A stretch of 23,179 bases of DNA from Sphacelaria rigidula (taxonomy: Eukaryota > Phaeophyceae > Sphacelariales). This document shows positions 21,201 to 23,179 of the stretch, one piece after another; position 1 is the stretch's first letter, and the number at the start of each line of letters is the position of its first letter. Made by a program: the position numbers and the translations under genes. Location: positions 1-23,179 of the forward strand of contig CAXNAA020000280.1 in NCBI GenBank assembly GCA_964200075.2. Reading direction: 5' to 3'. The notes below the pieces were generated by a model. That model saw only the letters and a list, made by a program, of their open reading frames with translations. It ran no database searches and was not told the DNA's origin.

Positions 21201-22534
21201 CCCTCCACCGATGTTCAAGCCCGTGCCCATCAGTGACCTCCGTCTTGCTGCAGCTGCCTCGGACAAAACCACGCCTCCCGATTGCAAGGGAAGCTCCGCT
21301 CCTACGATTCGCTGGTGCCGTGAAACGTGTTGCAACGACGCGAGGAGGGAGTTGTCGCGACACGGAGGATTCTCAAGTCGAGCGACAGAGCTTGCTGCGG
21401 TTCCACCCTAACGGCAATGAGATCATGAGCATCAATGGTGCTGGGGGGTCGGAATCACATGTCAACTTTGTCGCACAAGAATGGCTGCAGGATAGCGTAC
21501 GGTACCTGAACGCATATACACATGACTCAGCCCCAATAGTATTTTTTTTTAAATAACAAACGCCCCTCGGCAAACGCATGCTTGAGGTCGCACGCCCCCG
21601 ACAGCAATACTCTGGACGCCCGACGACGATGCACAATCGAGTCCTGGGGTACGAATTTAGTTTGAAACGTCTAACTGCGCACCCCCAGTAGGCCTTTCCG
21701 CACCTCCTCTCTGGGGCCATCATCTTCATCGTCATCGTCATCATCATCATCACCGTCCTCGTCGTCCTCGTCATTCTCCTCTCGGACAACTTCCATGCCC
21801 TTGTACGCCCTGACTTCGTCCAAAACCGCCTTGCGGGAACGGTACACGTTTCCGCTCAGCGTGCCATGAAAGCCGGTCCCCACCTTTTCCCCACAGTGTA
21901 TGGAATATCCGATCCAAGTGGTGCAACCACGGCGAAATAAAGGGAAATGGGTCAACATTAGCGGTATACAAGTGAAGCATCTACAACAACCACATATGAA
22001 ACGCGCTAGGAAAACGTTGTTAAAGACCAGCATCCAATGTAAAGCTGGAGTCGTCACGCTTGACGAGGAAAATCGGAAACCACCAAAATGCTTCATGACC
22101 CCGTGTTCGCGCGTGTTTCAGTGCGCACTGAGTCCTCCATAACTGACCTTGTGTAAAGCCCTGGACGCCGGCTCCCAGACGTACAAATACACCCCGTCGG
22201 TCGCTGGGTTACAAGCGGCCGCAACGGCTACCGAGGCTTTCTTGCGGCCCTGACTACCCGTGTCCCTGCCGTCGTCAAGGCGTGCTGAAAAGGAAGCTGT
22301 CCACGTGTCCGGCCTGGGCATGAATGTCTGCAGACCGGAAATCATCCACAATAAACAGGTCACATCTCATGATATTTCACATTTTTTGTACACAATGTTT
22401 GTCACAACACTTGCTGGTTTTACTTCAGTGATTCGATGCATGATGTCGACAATGCAGGGTGCCGTTGCGCGACATCACTAGGCGGACATAGTCACCGCCG
22501 CCGCAGCCCCTTGACCAGAGAACGCGCTCATTGC
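78..22534 (-). CDS. Very large multi-exon gene, partial: LamG-like / F5/8C-like / FAM3-ILEI / CUB-like protein
   Basis: This is the overall gene model; individual exons follow. About 37 exons can be traced on the minus strand and encode roughly 2,280 residues within the window, incomplete at both ends. Phases match exon to exon from 14460 to 78. Upstream joins are less secure: the join between the exons at 16083-16233 and 15175-15492 is out of phase, and the reading frame of the exons at 18957-19039 and 18699-18863 is ambiguous. Domains in order are a laminin-G-like jellyroll, a discoidin/DOC-like fold, a FAM3/ILEI domain, a long helical low-complexity region and a CUB-like module. Each of these binds carbohydrate or protein in known families, so a scaffold or adhesion-type role is an inference. 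I see no catalytic domain in the window; one could lie beyond the left edge. An alternative is two genes, the second starting at 20585. Confidence 0.5.
546..556 (+). repeat. Poly(G) run, 11 bases
   Basis: An uninterrupted G run at the end of the LINE remnant. Similar runs are at 1323-1330 (8), 1512-1522 (11), 16050-16062 (13) and 23110-23118 (9), all G on the plus strand. Confidence 0.9.
565..1314 (-). mobile_element. Degenerate LINE (non-LTR retrotransposon) reverse-transcriptase C-terminus
   Basis: One minus frame from 1314 reads through three stops (at 994-996, then twice before 860) to 709. It contains KVDEEEHLKIYKRLREEMG, then a C-x-C-x8-H-x4-C zinc-knuckle-like motif (CPCGEAIESTTHTVGKC), then VYKEERDVLEWQMWEV. 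That Cys/His motif after the RT/thumb region is typical of LINE ORF2 C-termini. A frameshift near 711 continues to KIRERFLRHAWKKRN (stop at 663-665), and another frame gives RNGAPSRKKCVVNG to about 565. It is broken and not functional. It lies in the intron 219-1711, in the host gene's orientation. Confidence 0.65.
1712..1827 (-). CDS. Exon: CUB-like module, part 1
   Basis: The acceptor is GCGGTGCTAG and the donor GATAA/GTGAGCC, phase 0 to 2. It encodes ESKHRYEPNTNELHELSIPG, then ASRMTITFDPRTSTED. This matches the start of the CUB-like beta-sandwich in very large eukaryotic proteins (ZZEF1/HECTD4 class): 'ESPHPY..N......+.+PGA..+.I.FD..T.TE'. The family assignment comes from remembered pattern, not a search. 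Confidence 0.7.
1828..2415 (-). other. Intron
   Basis: Flanking exons are phase-compatible. A minus open frame at about 2160-2290 (THPSNPRVVVILDGDGEP) looks protein-like but has no in-phase acceptor, so it is not called as an exon. Confidence 0.35.
2416..2547 (-). CDS. Exon: unassigned, precedes CUB-like module
   Basis: The acceptor has an ideal pyrimidine tract (CTCTCTTTTTTATTATTTAG). The donor is TAT/GTAAAT, phase 0 to 0, 44 codons. It reads PVVHVGYLGDVYVATTNGSL, then KFMCDHTKTSRTEFAPMA. Confidence 0.55.
2553..2680 (+). other. Purine-rich plus strand upstream of a splice acceptor
   Basis: The plus strand is mostly A/G (AAAAAAGAGAGGAAAAGC and similar). On the transcript this is a long pyrimidine tract directly before the acceptor TTATTTAG of the next exon. 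Confidence 0.7.
2724..3026 (-). CDS. Exon: helical start then beta-rich segment
   Basis: The acceptor is GATCTGCAG and the donor GCAGG/GTAAGTCC (near consensus), 101 codons in phase 0. It reads SRLSGLAGELIGVMKAESGV, a polar stretch, then VVRVWLASTVQLTGITP and EIPAFKFGLW. An alternative donor after FKFGLW (TGG/GTACCT) would shorten it in the same phase. Confidence 0.65.
3334..3414 (-). CDS. Exon: short, unassigned
   Basis: The acceptor is GTCATTCCACAG and the donor AAATTCAG/GTGAGC, 27 codons in phase 0: DSPLGALLPTLAASITLLV then DKHGSKIQ. The frame stays open beyond this donor, so a longer exon to about 3175 (donor TTG/GTAGCA) is also possible. Confidence 0.6.
3415..4284 (-). other. Intron, about 870 bases
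   Basis: Flanking exons are in phase 0 on both sides. An open frame near 3900-4085 begins after an acceptor-like CTCAAAG (IFTNSYFEPRQISWANN) but has no convincing donor, so I do not call it. Confidence 0.4.
4285..4399 (-). CDS. Exon: helical segment
   Basis: The acceptor is GTGCTGTTTCAG and the donor CTCCTGCAG/GTAACC, phase 2 to 0. The peptide SCAALAIKAVEVADRVVAND leads into ITQGGIGVVTPEVDQLLQ. Both splice sites are strong. Confidence 0.75.
4632..4877 (-). CDS. Exon: helical/loop segment
   Basis: The donor GTGTGCAG/GTGATC leaves phase 2, needed by the next exon. The acceptor ATTCGACAG is weak; GACCTAG at 4891 is stronger but out of phase with the preceding exon. It reads ELDSQDVDVVLARAGLPPFP, then AMEAIVDAVTCPHVDGVVAN. 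An open minus frame at about 5000-5150 (DLGAREHLAELVSTFRC) might be an extra exon. Confidence 0.6.
5278..5871 (-). CDS. Largest exon: helical segments with Gly-rich loop
   Basis: The acceptor is excellent (CCTCCCTTCCGCCAG) and the donor GTTAGCAG/GTTAGG, phase 2 to 2, 198 codons. It begins STRQTVLQLLLRRMSDPGQL, passes a long Ser/Pro/Ala-rich disordered stretch, then ELQSLLLNVATAETIMKID, a Gly-rich loop (VGGGGRGGELEGIGG) and AAVEMLGRLTNQLVS. The helices continue the pattern of the two preceding exons. Confidence 0.75.
6231..6670 (-). CDS. Exon: poly-Gln/Pro linker then helical segment
   Basis: The acceptor is CCCTTTCAAG and the donor CTCAG/GTACGC, phase 0 to 2. A His/Gln-rich start (HHQQQTQQ) and Pro-rich runs (SPPPPPN; KPPRPPPPS) precede NLKEAIAAVGSKVRVVSCEG. 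The last part, LQNACLRLFVTGMDLFYPTC then GERCSLLSRYL, is helical and continues directly into the next exon. Confidence 0.7.
6968..7228 (-). CDS. Exon: helical segment
   Basis: The acceptor is CAATCCAG and the donor GCTCAG/GTTCGC, phase 0 to 0, 87 codons. It reads VPMCVDVSQGAIDSLVTLIL, a polar loop, then EIAEAVVLSALNILTNQLFQ. The two long hydrophobic helices suggest an alpha-solenoid-type repeat; this is inferred from pattern only. Confidence 0.75.
7392..7663 (-). CDS. Exon: linker
   Basis: The acceptor is CGACCTATAG; the donor CCCCAT/GTAGGA is moderate, chosen for phase 0. It starts EHSLEIYGEILSCGTPPIPP and continues polar and Gly/Glu-rich. A helical patch (TAETVVAGLLARENG) lies mid-way. Confidence 0.55.
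7664..8553 (-). other. Intron, about 890 bases
   Basis: T-rich on the plus strand around 8060-8300. No exon, repeat or RNA gene is recognised. Confidence 0.45.
8554..8728 (-). CDS. Exon: beta-rich segment after ILEI
   Basis: Donor TCAAGAG/GTGATC, phase 0 to 1; the acceptor GCTGAG is weak but is the only one in phase. The peptide runs KFSFALDGRLVATDVRIDIA, then LDGLLILWHSFLDRGVELG. The start could shift if another upstream exon exists. Confidence 0.5.
8794..8853 (-). CDS. Microexon: end of FAM3/ILEI domain
   Basis: It spans 60 nt, phase 0 to 0, between acceptor ATTCCACCAG and an excellent donor (CCCAAG/GTAAAC). The peptide VLRMTRKGCATIRQRLPPPK would close the ILEI fold. Its frame differs from the long open frame covering the region, which is why it is easily missed. 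Confidence 0.6.
9173..9343 (-). CDS. Exon: FAM3/ILEI domain, part 2
   Basis: The acceptor is CACCCTTTAG and the donor CCTCAG/GTGTTT, phase 0 to 0. Joined to the previous exon it gives the signature 'GT+V.IAVQDDA' (VMIAVQDDAAGYL), then AKRALLSLGAGRDEVAALG and ASFALIGRKGAAPGSVPQ. This is the family pattern 'DDA...L......L..LGA........+.FA.IG.KG...G'. It is the clearest family match in the window. Confidence 0.85.
9723..9897 (-). CDS. Exon: FAM3/ILEI domain, part 1
   Basis: The acceptor is CTTGTGCAG and the donor CGCACG/GTACGA, phase 2 to 0. It encodes GMNVLVLSEDLDSAGEI, matching the 'G.NV.V.D...G.V...+.FD' start of the ILEI/PANDER fold seen in FAM3 proteins, POMGNT1 and CEMIP. Then GFALQESPHAANRLADYL and VPTGRT, the 'F...L.....+P.GT' step. 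In those families this fold acts in the secretory pathway or outside the cell. Confidence 0.8.
10193..10269 (-). CDS. Short exon: charged helix
   Basis: The acceptor is textbook (GTTTATCTCTCAG) and the donor is TTCTCAAG/GTATCT, phase 0 to 2. The peptide EPAAEARAQCELEAASGGRE leads into the FAM3/ILEI domain encoded by the next exons. Confidence 0.7.
10270..11042 (-). other. Intron, about 770 bases
   Basis: No exon or repeat is recognised. A lone A-box-like TGGTGTAATGG at 10758-10768 has no matching B box. Confidence 0.45.
11043..11205 (-). CDS. Exon: helical segment
   Basis: The acceptor is GGCGTGCAG and the donor CCGGAG/GTGATT, phase 2 to 0. The peptide reads PVHRVEGLEEAGRCCGSVDD, then PKREAALLLGYLERLGEPYG, the latter an amphipathic helix. 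Confidence 0.7.
11206..12301 (-). other. Intron, about 1.1 kb
   Basis: Flanking exons are in phase without anything between. Several short ORFs on both strands (for example 11622-12020 plus) look like chance. Confidence 0.45.
12302..12464 (-). CDS. Exon: linker with Cys and Gln patches
   Basis: The acceptor is GGGACTTAG and the donor GTCAG/GTGCGC, phase 1 to 2. The peptide starts VAGPDDPRGWCCFSETAIV, continues SLRCTCAPLEESVAQAE and ends in a QMPQQQEDMDFDV segment. No domain is recognised. Confidence 0.65.
12713..12882 (-). CDS. Exon: beta-rich segment, unassigned
   Basis: The acceptor is CGTTGAAG, phase 2 to 1, donor CACCAG/GTGATG. It reads LKLFFLDPEDGYRLVKTASV, then YVPETLLHRQGLLCDGDRLVILG. 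The alternating pattern with a DGDRLVIL turn resembles a propeller blade or sandwich strand set, but I cannot name the family. Confidence 0.65.
13180..13353 (-). CDS. Exon: beta-rich segment after the F5/8C-like domain
   Basis: The donor is solid (GGTGGTAG/GTGAGC) and leaves phase 2. The 5' end is uncertain: acceptor GTGTGTCTAG (used here) or TATAGC/TTGG at 13438, both in phase. Key stretch: LPFPVMITDSRHIILVHAEG, then a polar loop ending GHGDQGG. Confidence 0.55.
13705..13875 (-). CDS. Exon: second half of F5/8C-like domain
   Basis: It joins in phase 2 and gives MVVEVSVSGHSWTAVGRW, the family's 'V.VS.DG..W..V' strand. A charged insertion (GVGAGEEAEREGG) follows, then CSVRVTSGDESDKLAR at the donor GCCAG/GTACGT. 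The closing 'ARYV'-type strand is expected at the exon junction. The long acidic loop is unusual for the fold. Confidence 0.65.
14264..14460 (-). CDS. Exon: first half of F5/8C (discoidin/DOC-like) domain
   Basis: The acceptor is CTTCTTGTACAG and the donor GGTAG/GTGAGTGGG, phase 0 to 2. After a polar lead the chain reads VAFSFAPTDSDRIIEVDLGR then PRNIREVGIEL. The 'D/VDLG..R.I..I.I' pattern is the core strand pair of F5/8 type C and APC10/DOC galactose-binding folds, which bind glycans, lipids or peptides. Confidence 0.7.
14541..14630 (-). CDS. Possible short exon
   Basis: A 30-codon phase-0 stretch (VLTALVVRLGCRPRG .. NGLQLTSTQ) lies between a modest acceptor (CCCTTGAAG) and a good donor (CACACAG/GTTATC). 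Because its neighbours are also phase 0, it can be included or skipped without breaking the frame. Confidence 0.3.
14631..15174 (-). other. Intron with a purine-rich tract
   Basis: About 14918-15027 is strongly purine-biased on the plus strand (GGGAAGATGAAAAAGAAAGG and similar). This is the pyrimidine strand of the minus-strand transcript, just downstream of the exon above. No exon is seen. Confidence 0.4.
15175..15492 (-). CDS. Exon: unassigned
   Basis: The acceptor is very good (polypyrimidine then CCATTGTCAG) and the donor is TTGCAG/GTGCGC, phase 0 to 0, 106 codons. It starts ASGALSAHEVAVFRLSDLSL, then ISLTDLPIPGFHTWSEGS and an acidic/Ser linker ending SGGILQ. The first half looks beta-rich. 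Confidence 0.6.
15493..16082 (-). other. Intron, probably hiding a small exon
   Basis: It contains a 13-base poly(G) run (16050-16062). A phase-1 to phase-0 exon is expected here from the mismatch of its flanking exons but I could not place it. Confidence 0.3.
16083..16233 (-). CDS. Exon: unassigned
   Basis: The peptide reads QFHTASALTEVQLPLAPCPG, then FNNKKHTLLKSYGVYLNLN to AQAGQW. The other two frames stop quickly. The donor TGGT/GTGAGT is ideal and leaves phase 1, which the next exon I can see does not accept, so a small exon between is likely missed. Confidence 0.5.
16592..16665 (-). CDS. Short exon: unassigned
   Basis: The acceptor is CTGTTTCCACAG (or AAGGGAAG at 16652, giving a phase-0 start at 16651) and the donor is CGAGAAG/GTACGT. 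The peptide is AIRPVWLALAGGKLFLREK, coding-like. The shorter form fits the phase of the preceding exon. Confidence 0.45.
16898..17235 (+). repeat. Two-copy tandem repeat, unit 167-171 bp, intronic
   Basis: Copy 1 is 16898-17064 and copy 2 is 17065-17235. They share blocks such as TTGACCATATATTGTCC, GGTATCGGCACTACCCACGC and GAGGTATC-free AT-rich joints, with scattered substitutions and small indels. The sequence right after copy 2 (TTCTTCC) resembles the start of a third unit. There is no coding potential. It could be a minisatellite or a duplicated piece of a non-autonomous element. Confidence 0.85.
17472..17636 (-). CDS. Exon: unassigned, acidic
   Basis: The acceptor is GACCCTCAG and the donor TCG/GTGAGAATA, phase 0 to 0, 55 codons. 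It starts PWPTNPVGWLPMFTYELED, passes an acidic stretch and ends EVITILDPVTGDAI. No family is recognised. Confidence 0.55.
17748..17912 (-). CDS. Probable exon: unassigned
   Basis: The frame is open from DIHLRALQGLQQVRADQIWG to a segment rich in Leu, Trp and Phe (GICDRLLWFAGAQRC). Both splice sites are weak (acceptor GACGAG, donor TGT/GTGAAG), so ends are approximate. Phase 0 is compatible with both neighbours. Confidence 0.35.
17913..18698 (-). other. Intron
   Basis: About 790 bases with no exon I can support. Short ORFs here lack family features. Confidence 0.4.
18699..18863 (-). CDS. Exon with ambiguous frame
   Basis: The boundaries are strong: acceptor TCCACGTCACAG, donor GACGAG/GTGAGTGTG, 165 nt. 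Two frames are fully open: an acidic/aromatic one (DDFALQDDFSANMG..., EIWCHKVVHGYRWYRV) and a hydrophobic one (VMRAKFGATRLFMATAGTG). The frame depends on the donor used in the previous exon. Confidence 0.45.
18957..19039 (-). CDS. Exon with ambiguous frame
   Basis: The acceptor is CAATTGCAG. In phase 0 it continues the previous exon as YPAKLSESGDSLSLVNF.. (helical) and must end at a weak donor (ACGAT/GTAGTG). In the other open frame it reads GVGRFAVSREFCVKGDSR.. and reaches a strong donor at 18945 (GAG/GTGAGA) but needs a phase-1 input the previous exon does not give. I slightly favour phase 0. Confidence 0.4.
19195..19459 (-). CDS. Exon: unassigned
   Basis: The peptide begins MTKLPMFVAPNVLHEIEYP, continues with a short C-x2-C-like patch (KICMSCDHRTL) and ends AIEDWQLLSQ. 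The donor CAG/GTTAAG leaves phase 0. Phase 2 at the 5' side fits the preceding exon. It reads as a globular coding segment of no known family to me. Confidence 0.55.
19583..19987 (-). CDS. Exon: Ser/Arg/Pro-rich low-complexity linker
   Basis: Phase 2 to 2, 135 codons, acceptor AAATCCAG and donor CCTTGAG/GTAATC. The chain is polar and disordered-looking (SRENTPSPGRRSPSGAR; SRGSSPL near the end) with one helical patch (ALMAAERLEQSSAALG). SP/TP dipeptides suggest phosphorylation sites. No domain is recognised. Confidence 0.6.
20467..20585 (-). CDS. Exon: either a 32-nt internal exon (20467-20498) or a first exon with a hydrophobic N-terminus
   Basis: The donor is perfect (GACTCCAG/GTAAGTC) and leaves phase 2, as the next exon requires. 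In that frame an ATG at 20585 directly follows an in-frame TGA and starts MLGLLLTSLILVVALLLFA, a typical signal anchor or signal peptide, then RDVVRF. Alternatively, the acceptor CTCTGTGAAG at 20499 gives a phase-0 microexon (NDYRDPGGDS) joined to the exon at 21117-21301. In that case the hydrophobic stretch is just the translated polypyrimidine tract. Both readings fit; transcript data would decide. Confidence 0.4.
20499..21116 (-). other. Intron or intergenic gap
   Basis: It holds the 20-bp duplication and no recognisable exon. If the ATG at 20585 is a real start, this stretch contains the second gene's 5' UTR/promoter and the 3' end of the first gene. No TATA or polyadenylation signal was convincing. 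Confidence 0.3.
20866..20905 (+). repeat. 20-bp tandem duplication
   Basis: Two adjacent 20-base copies (GCACC.AGAGGAGTTGATCA) at 20866-20885 and 20886-20905 differ at one base. They lie in a putative intron or intergenic stretch. Confidence 0.85.
21117..21301 (-). CDS. Exon: linker, Gly/Ser/acidic
   Basis: The acceptor is CGAATCGTAG and the donor CTG/GTACGTTAT; phase is 1 to 0. The peptide starts GAELPLQSGGVVLSEAAAA, then RRRSLMGTGLNIGGG and an acidic/Gly segment. There is no recognised domain. Composition and phase support coding. Confidence 0.45.
21720..21780 (+). repeat. ATC/GTC-type microsatellite encoding Asp/Glu
   Basis: An imperfect trinucleotide repeat of TCATCG/TCATCA/TCCTCG units. 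Read on the minus strand it is GAY/GAR codons, so it encodes an acidic tract or lies partly in the following intron depending on which donor is used. Confidence 0.8.
21754..21883 (-). CDS. Exon: end of LamG-like jellyroll plus acidic tail
   Basis: It joins in phase 0 as ALHK + VGTGFHGTLSGNVYRSR, then KAVLDEVRAYKG. The LDEVRAYKG end is the hallmark of LamG-like/ConA domains (consensus 'G.LDEVRVYNRAL'). It then enters an acidic run (EENDEDDED). A donor inside the repeat (GACG/GTGATG) gives phase 1 and fits the next exon. If it is not used, the frame stays open through a longer D/E tract to a stop near 21671, which would end an upstream gene here. Confidence 0.5.
22148..22284 (-). CDS. Exon: central LamG-like jellyroll
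   Basis: The acceptor is strong (CTTCCTTTTCAG) and the donor is AAG/GTCAGT. After a polar loop (RLDDGRDTGSQGRKK) the chain runs through ASVAVAAA and then GVYLYVWEP, which corresponds to the family's 'G..LYVDG' strand pair. Phase is 1 to 0. An alternative acceptor upstream (CTGCAG, frame beginning TFMPRPD) would lengthen the exon. Confidence 0.55.
22451..22534 (-). CDS. Exon: N-terminal part of LamG-like jellyroll
   Basis: The acceptor is GTGTCCGTATCAG. The peptide reads NERVLWSRGCGGGDYVRL then an NGTL turn. This matches the opening strands of laminin-G-like jellyrolls, where a V-L-W/F-S-R-G strand is followed by a strand ending in 'dG.L'. The donor (CATT/GTCGAC) is weak but leaves phase 1, as the next exon needs. 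A longer 5' part of this domain is probably missing. Confidence 0.45.
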
Positions 22535-23108
22535 CTGATACGGACACCGAAACATGTCGACAGGGAGTAGGGAATGACAAAGTAACACTCTCACGGAAAC
22601 CCATGTTGCACTTCAAGTGGCTTCACGAATATAAACAAGAATCCGTCACAAATTTTCGCCTCCTTACATTTTGGAGCTATGTCGTCAAAAAGTACATGAC
22701 TATTGGTATGACAGTTGCTGAATCTATTTTTATTTTTACCCCCGGGTTCGAGATATTCTGGAGTCAAGTTGTTTCATACATGGCCGCCGCGCCCCCGGCG
22801 GTGTGAATTAAAATAGTTCTACTTTCACCATAAGGGTGGAGGAGAGAACGTGGCTTCGACGCCCGATGCGGTGAATTCTTTCTTTTGCACCCCGGTGGTG
22901 TAATGGTCCGACTGTTGCCATTAGGGTGGAGAGAACGGGGTTTCGATTCCCGATGCGTTAGGTTTTTTCTTCGTAATGTATGATTTCCACCATGGAAAGC
23001 GTGAGAACGTGAGTAAACAAAAAGTAGTCGACTAGGTTTGTGTGACGAGAGTTAACGCGGTGCAGGAGTGCTGATCCAATCCGCGAGATCAAAATGAAAG
23101 GCACGTAC
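22535..23108 (-). other. Intron or 5' flank
   Basis: Between the edge exon and the first LamG exon I see only the tRNA-related repeat. The plus-strand ORF across 22531-22806 has no domain signature and overlaps the minus-strand exon; I treat it as a shadow. Confidence 0.4.
22791..22975 (+). repeat. Dimeric tRNA-related repeat (SINE-like head or tRNA pseudogenes)
   Basis: Two diverged tandem units (about 22791-22888 and 22889-22975) share a start like CCCCGGYGGTGT, a middle AAGGGTGGA/TAGGGTGGA plus GAGAACG, and an end CCCGATGCG followed by a T-rich stretch. The second unit carries an RNA polymerase III A-box-like TGGTGTAATGG (22896-22906) and a B-box/T-arm-like GGTTTCGATTCC (22939-22950) with a potential GGGG/CCC stem. 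No normal anticodon arm or matched acceptor stem is evident, so a functional tRNA is unlikely. A tRNA-derived SINE or decayed tRNA pair fits best. Confidence 0.45.
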
Positions 23109-23179
23109 CGGGGGGGGGAAGGTTGGGATCGGAAGGGCGACGGGCTGGGACAGAGGGTGGGACTCGGTGGTCGGCGTGA
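23109..23179 (-). CDS. Possible exon at window edge, Pro/Ser/Thr-rich
   Basis: A minus-strand open stretch rich in Pro, Ser and Thr runs in from the right edge and ends at a good donor (CCCCG/GTACGTGCC). Two frames are open, so neither the peptide nor its link to the downstream exons can be fixed. Composition alone could make this a chance open stretch beside a poly(C) tract. Confidence 0.2.

Noticed and set aside
21671-22096. Single continuous minus ORF as an intact small acidic protein
   Set aside because: The part before 21883 precedes a clear splice acceptor and lacks LamG features; the phase-0 join to the exon at 22148-22284 explains the domain better.
22531-22806. Plus-strand ORF of 91 residues
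   Set aside because: No family features; it runs into the tRNA-related repeat and touches a minus-strand exon with a better fit.
22889-22975. Functional tRNA gene
   Set aside because: A- and B-box-like elements are present, but I could not form an acceptor stem or a sensible anticodon arm.

Overview
The window is a piece of a eukaryotic nuclear genome. Almost all recognisable coding sequence lies on the minus strand as short exons (about 30-600 nt) bounded by GT/AG splice signals and separated by introns of about 0.1-1.5 kb. There are no bacterial-style operons, no ribosome-binding sites and no compact ORFs. The roughly balanced base composition, long introns, many poly(G) runs and a decayed LINE in an intron fit a brown alga (Ectocarpus-like stramenopile). 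The lineage is an inference and was not tested by any search.

I read the minus strand as part of one very large multi-exon gene entering at the right edge and leaving at the left edge (direction 22.5 kb to 0.08 kb). I hand-built exons from splice signals and codon phase. From 14460 down to 78 the 22 exons have mutually compatible phases, and together they encode about 1,465 residues. The upstream exons (22534-14541) add about 815 residues, with weaker joins. Domains in protein order: a laminin-G-like/ConA jellyroll (22534-21754); an acidic and then a Ser/Arg/Pro-rich low-complexity linker (21754-19583); several unassigned exons (19459-14541); an F5/8C (discoidin/DOC-like) galactose-binding fold (14460-13705); an unassigned beta-rich stretch (13353-12713) and short linkers; a clear FAM3/ILEI domain (9897-8794); a long helical and low-complexity region (8728-2416); and a CUB-like module of the type found in very large eukaryotic proteins (1827-78), cut by the window edge before its last motif. 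Alternatively two genes are present, the second starting at an ATG at 20585 followed by a hydrophobic stretch. I cannot decide between these from sequence alone.

Other content: a degenerate LINE reverse-transcriptase C-terminus (about 565-1314, minus strand) sits in the 1.5 kb intron that splits the CUB-like module. A dimeric tRNA-related repeat lies at 22791-22975. Two copies of a 167-171 bp tandem repeat occupy an intron at 16898-17235. Smaller items are poly(G) runs, purine-rich intron tracts and a GAY/GAR acidic microsatellite that contains a splice donor. Introns not listed separately (for example 5872-6230, 6671-6967, 8854-9172, 9344-9722, 12465-12712, 12883-13179, 13876-14263, 19988-20466, 21302-21753) show nothing I can recognise.

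No plus-strand gene is supported. The longest plus-strand ORF (594-1565) is the antisense shadow of the LINE remnant. No complete tRNA, rRNA, CRISPR array or terminator is seen.
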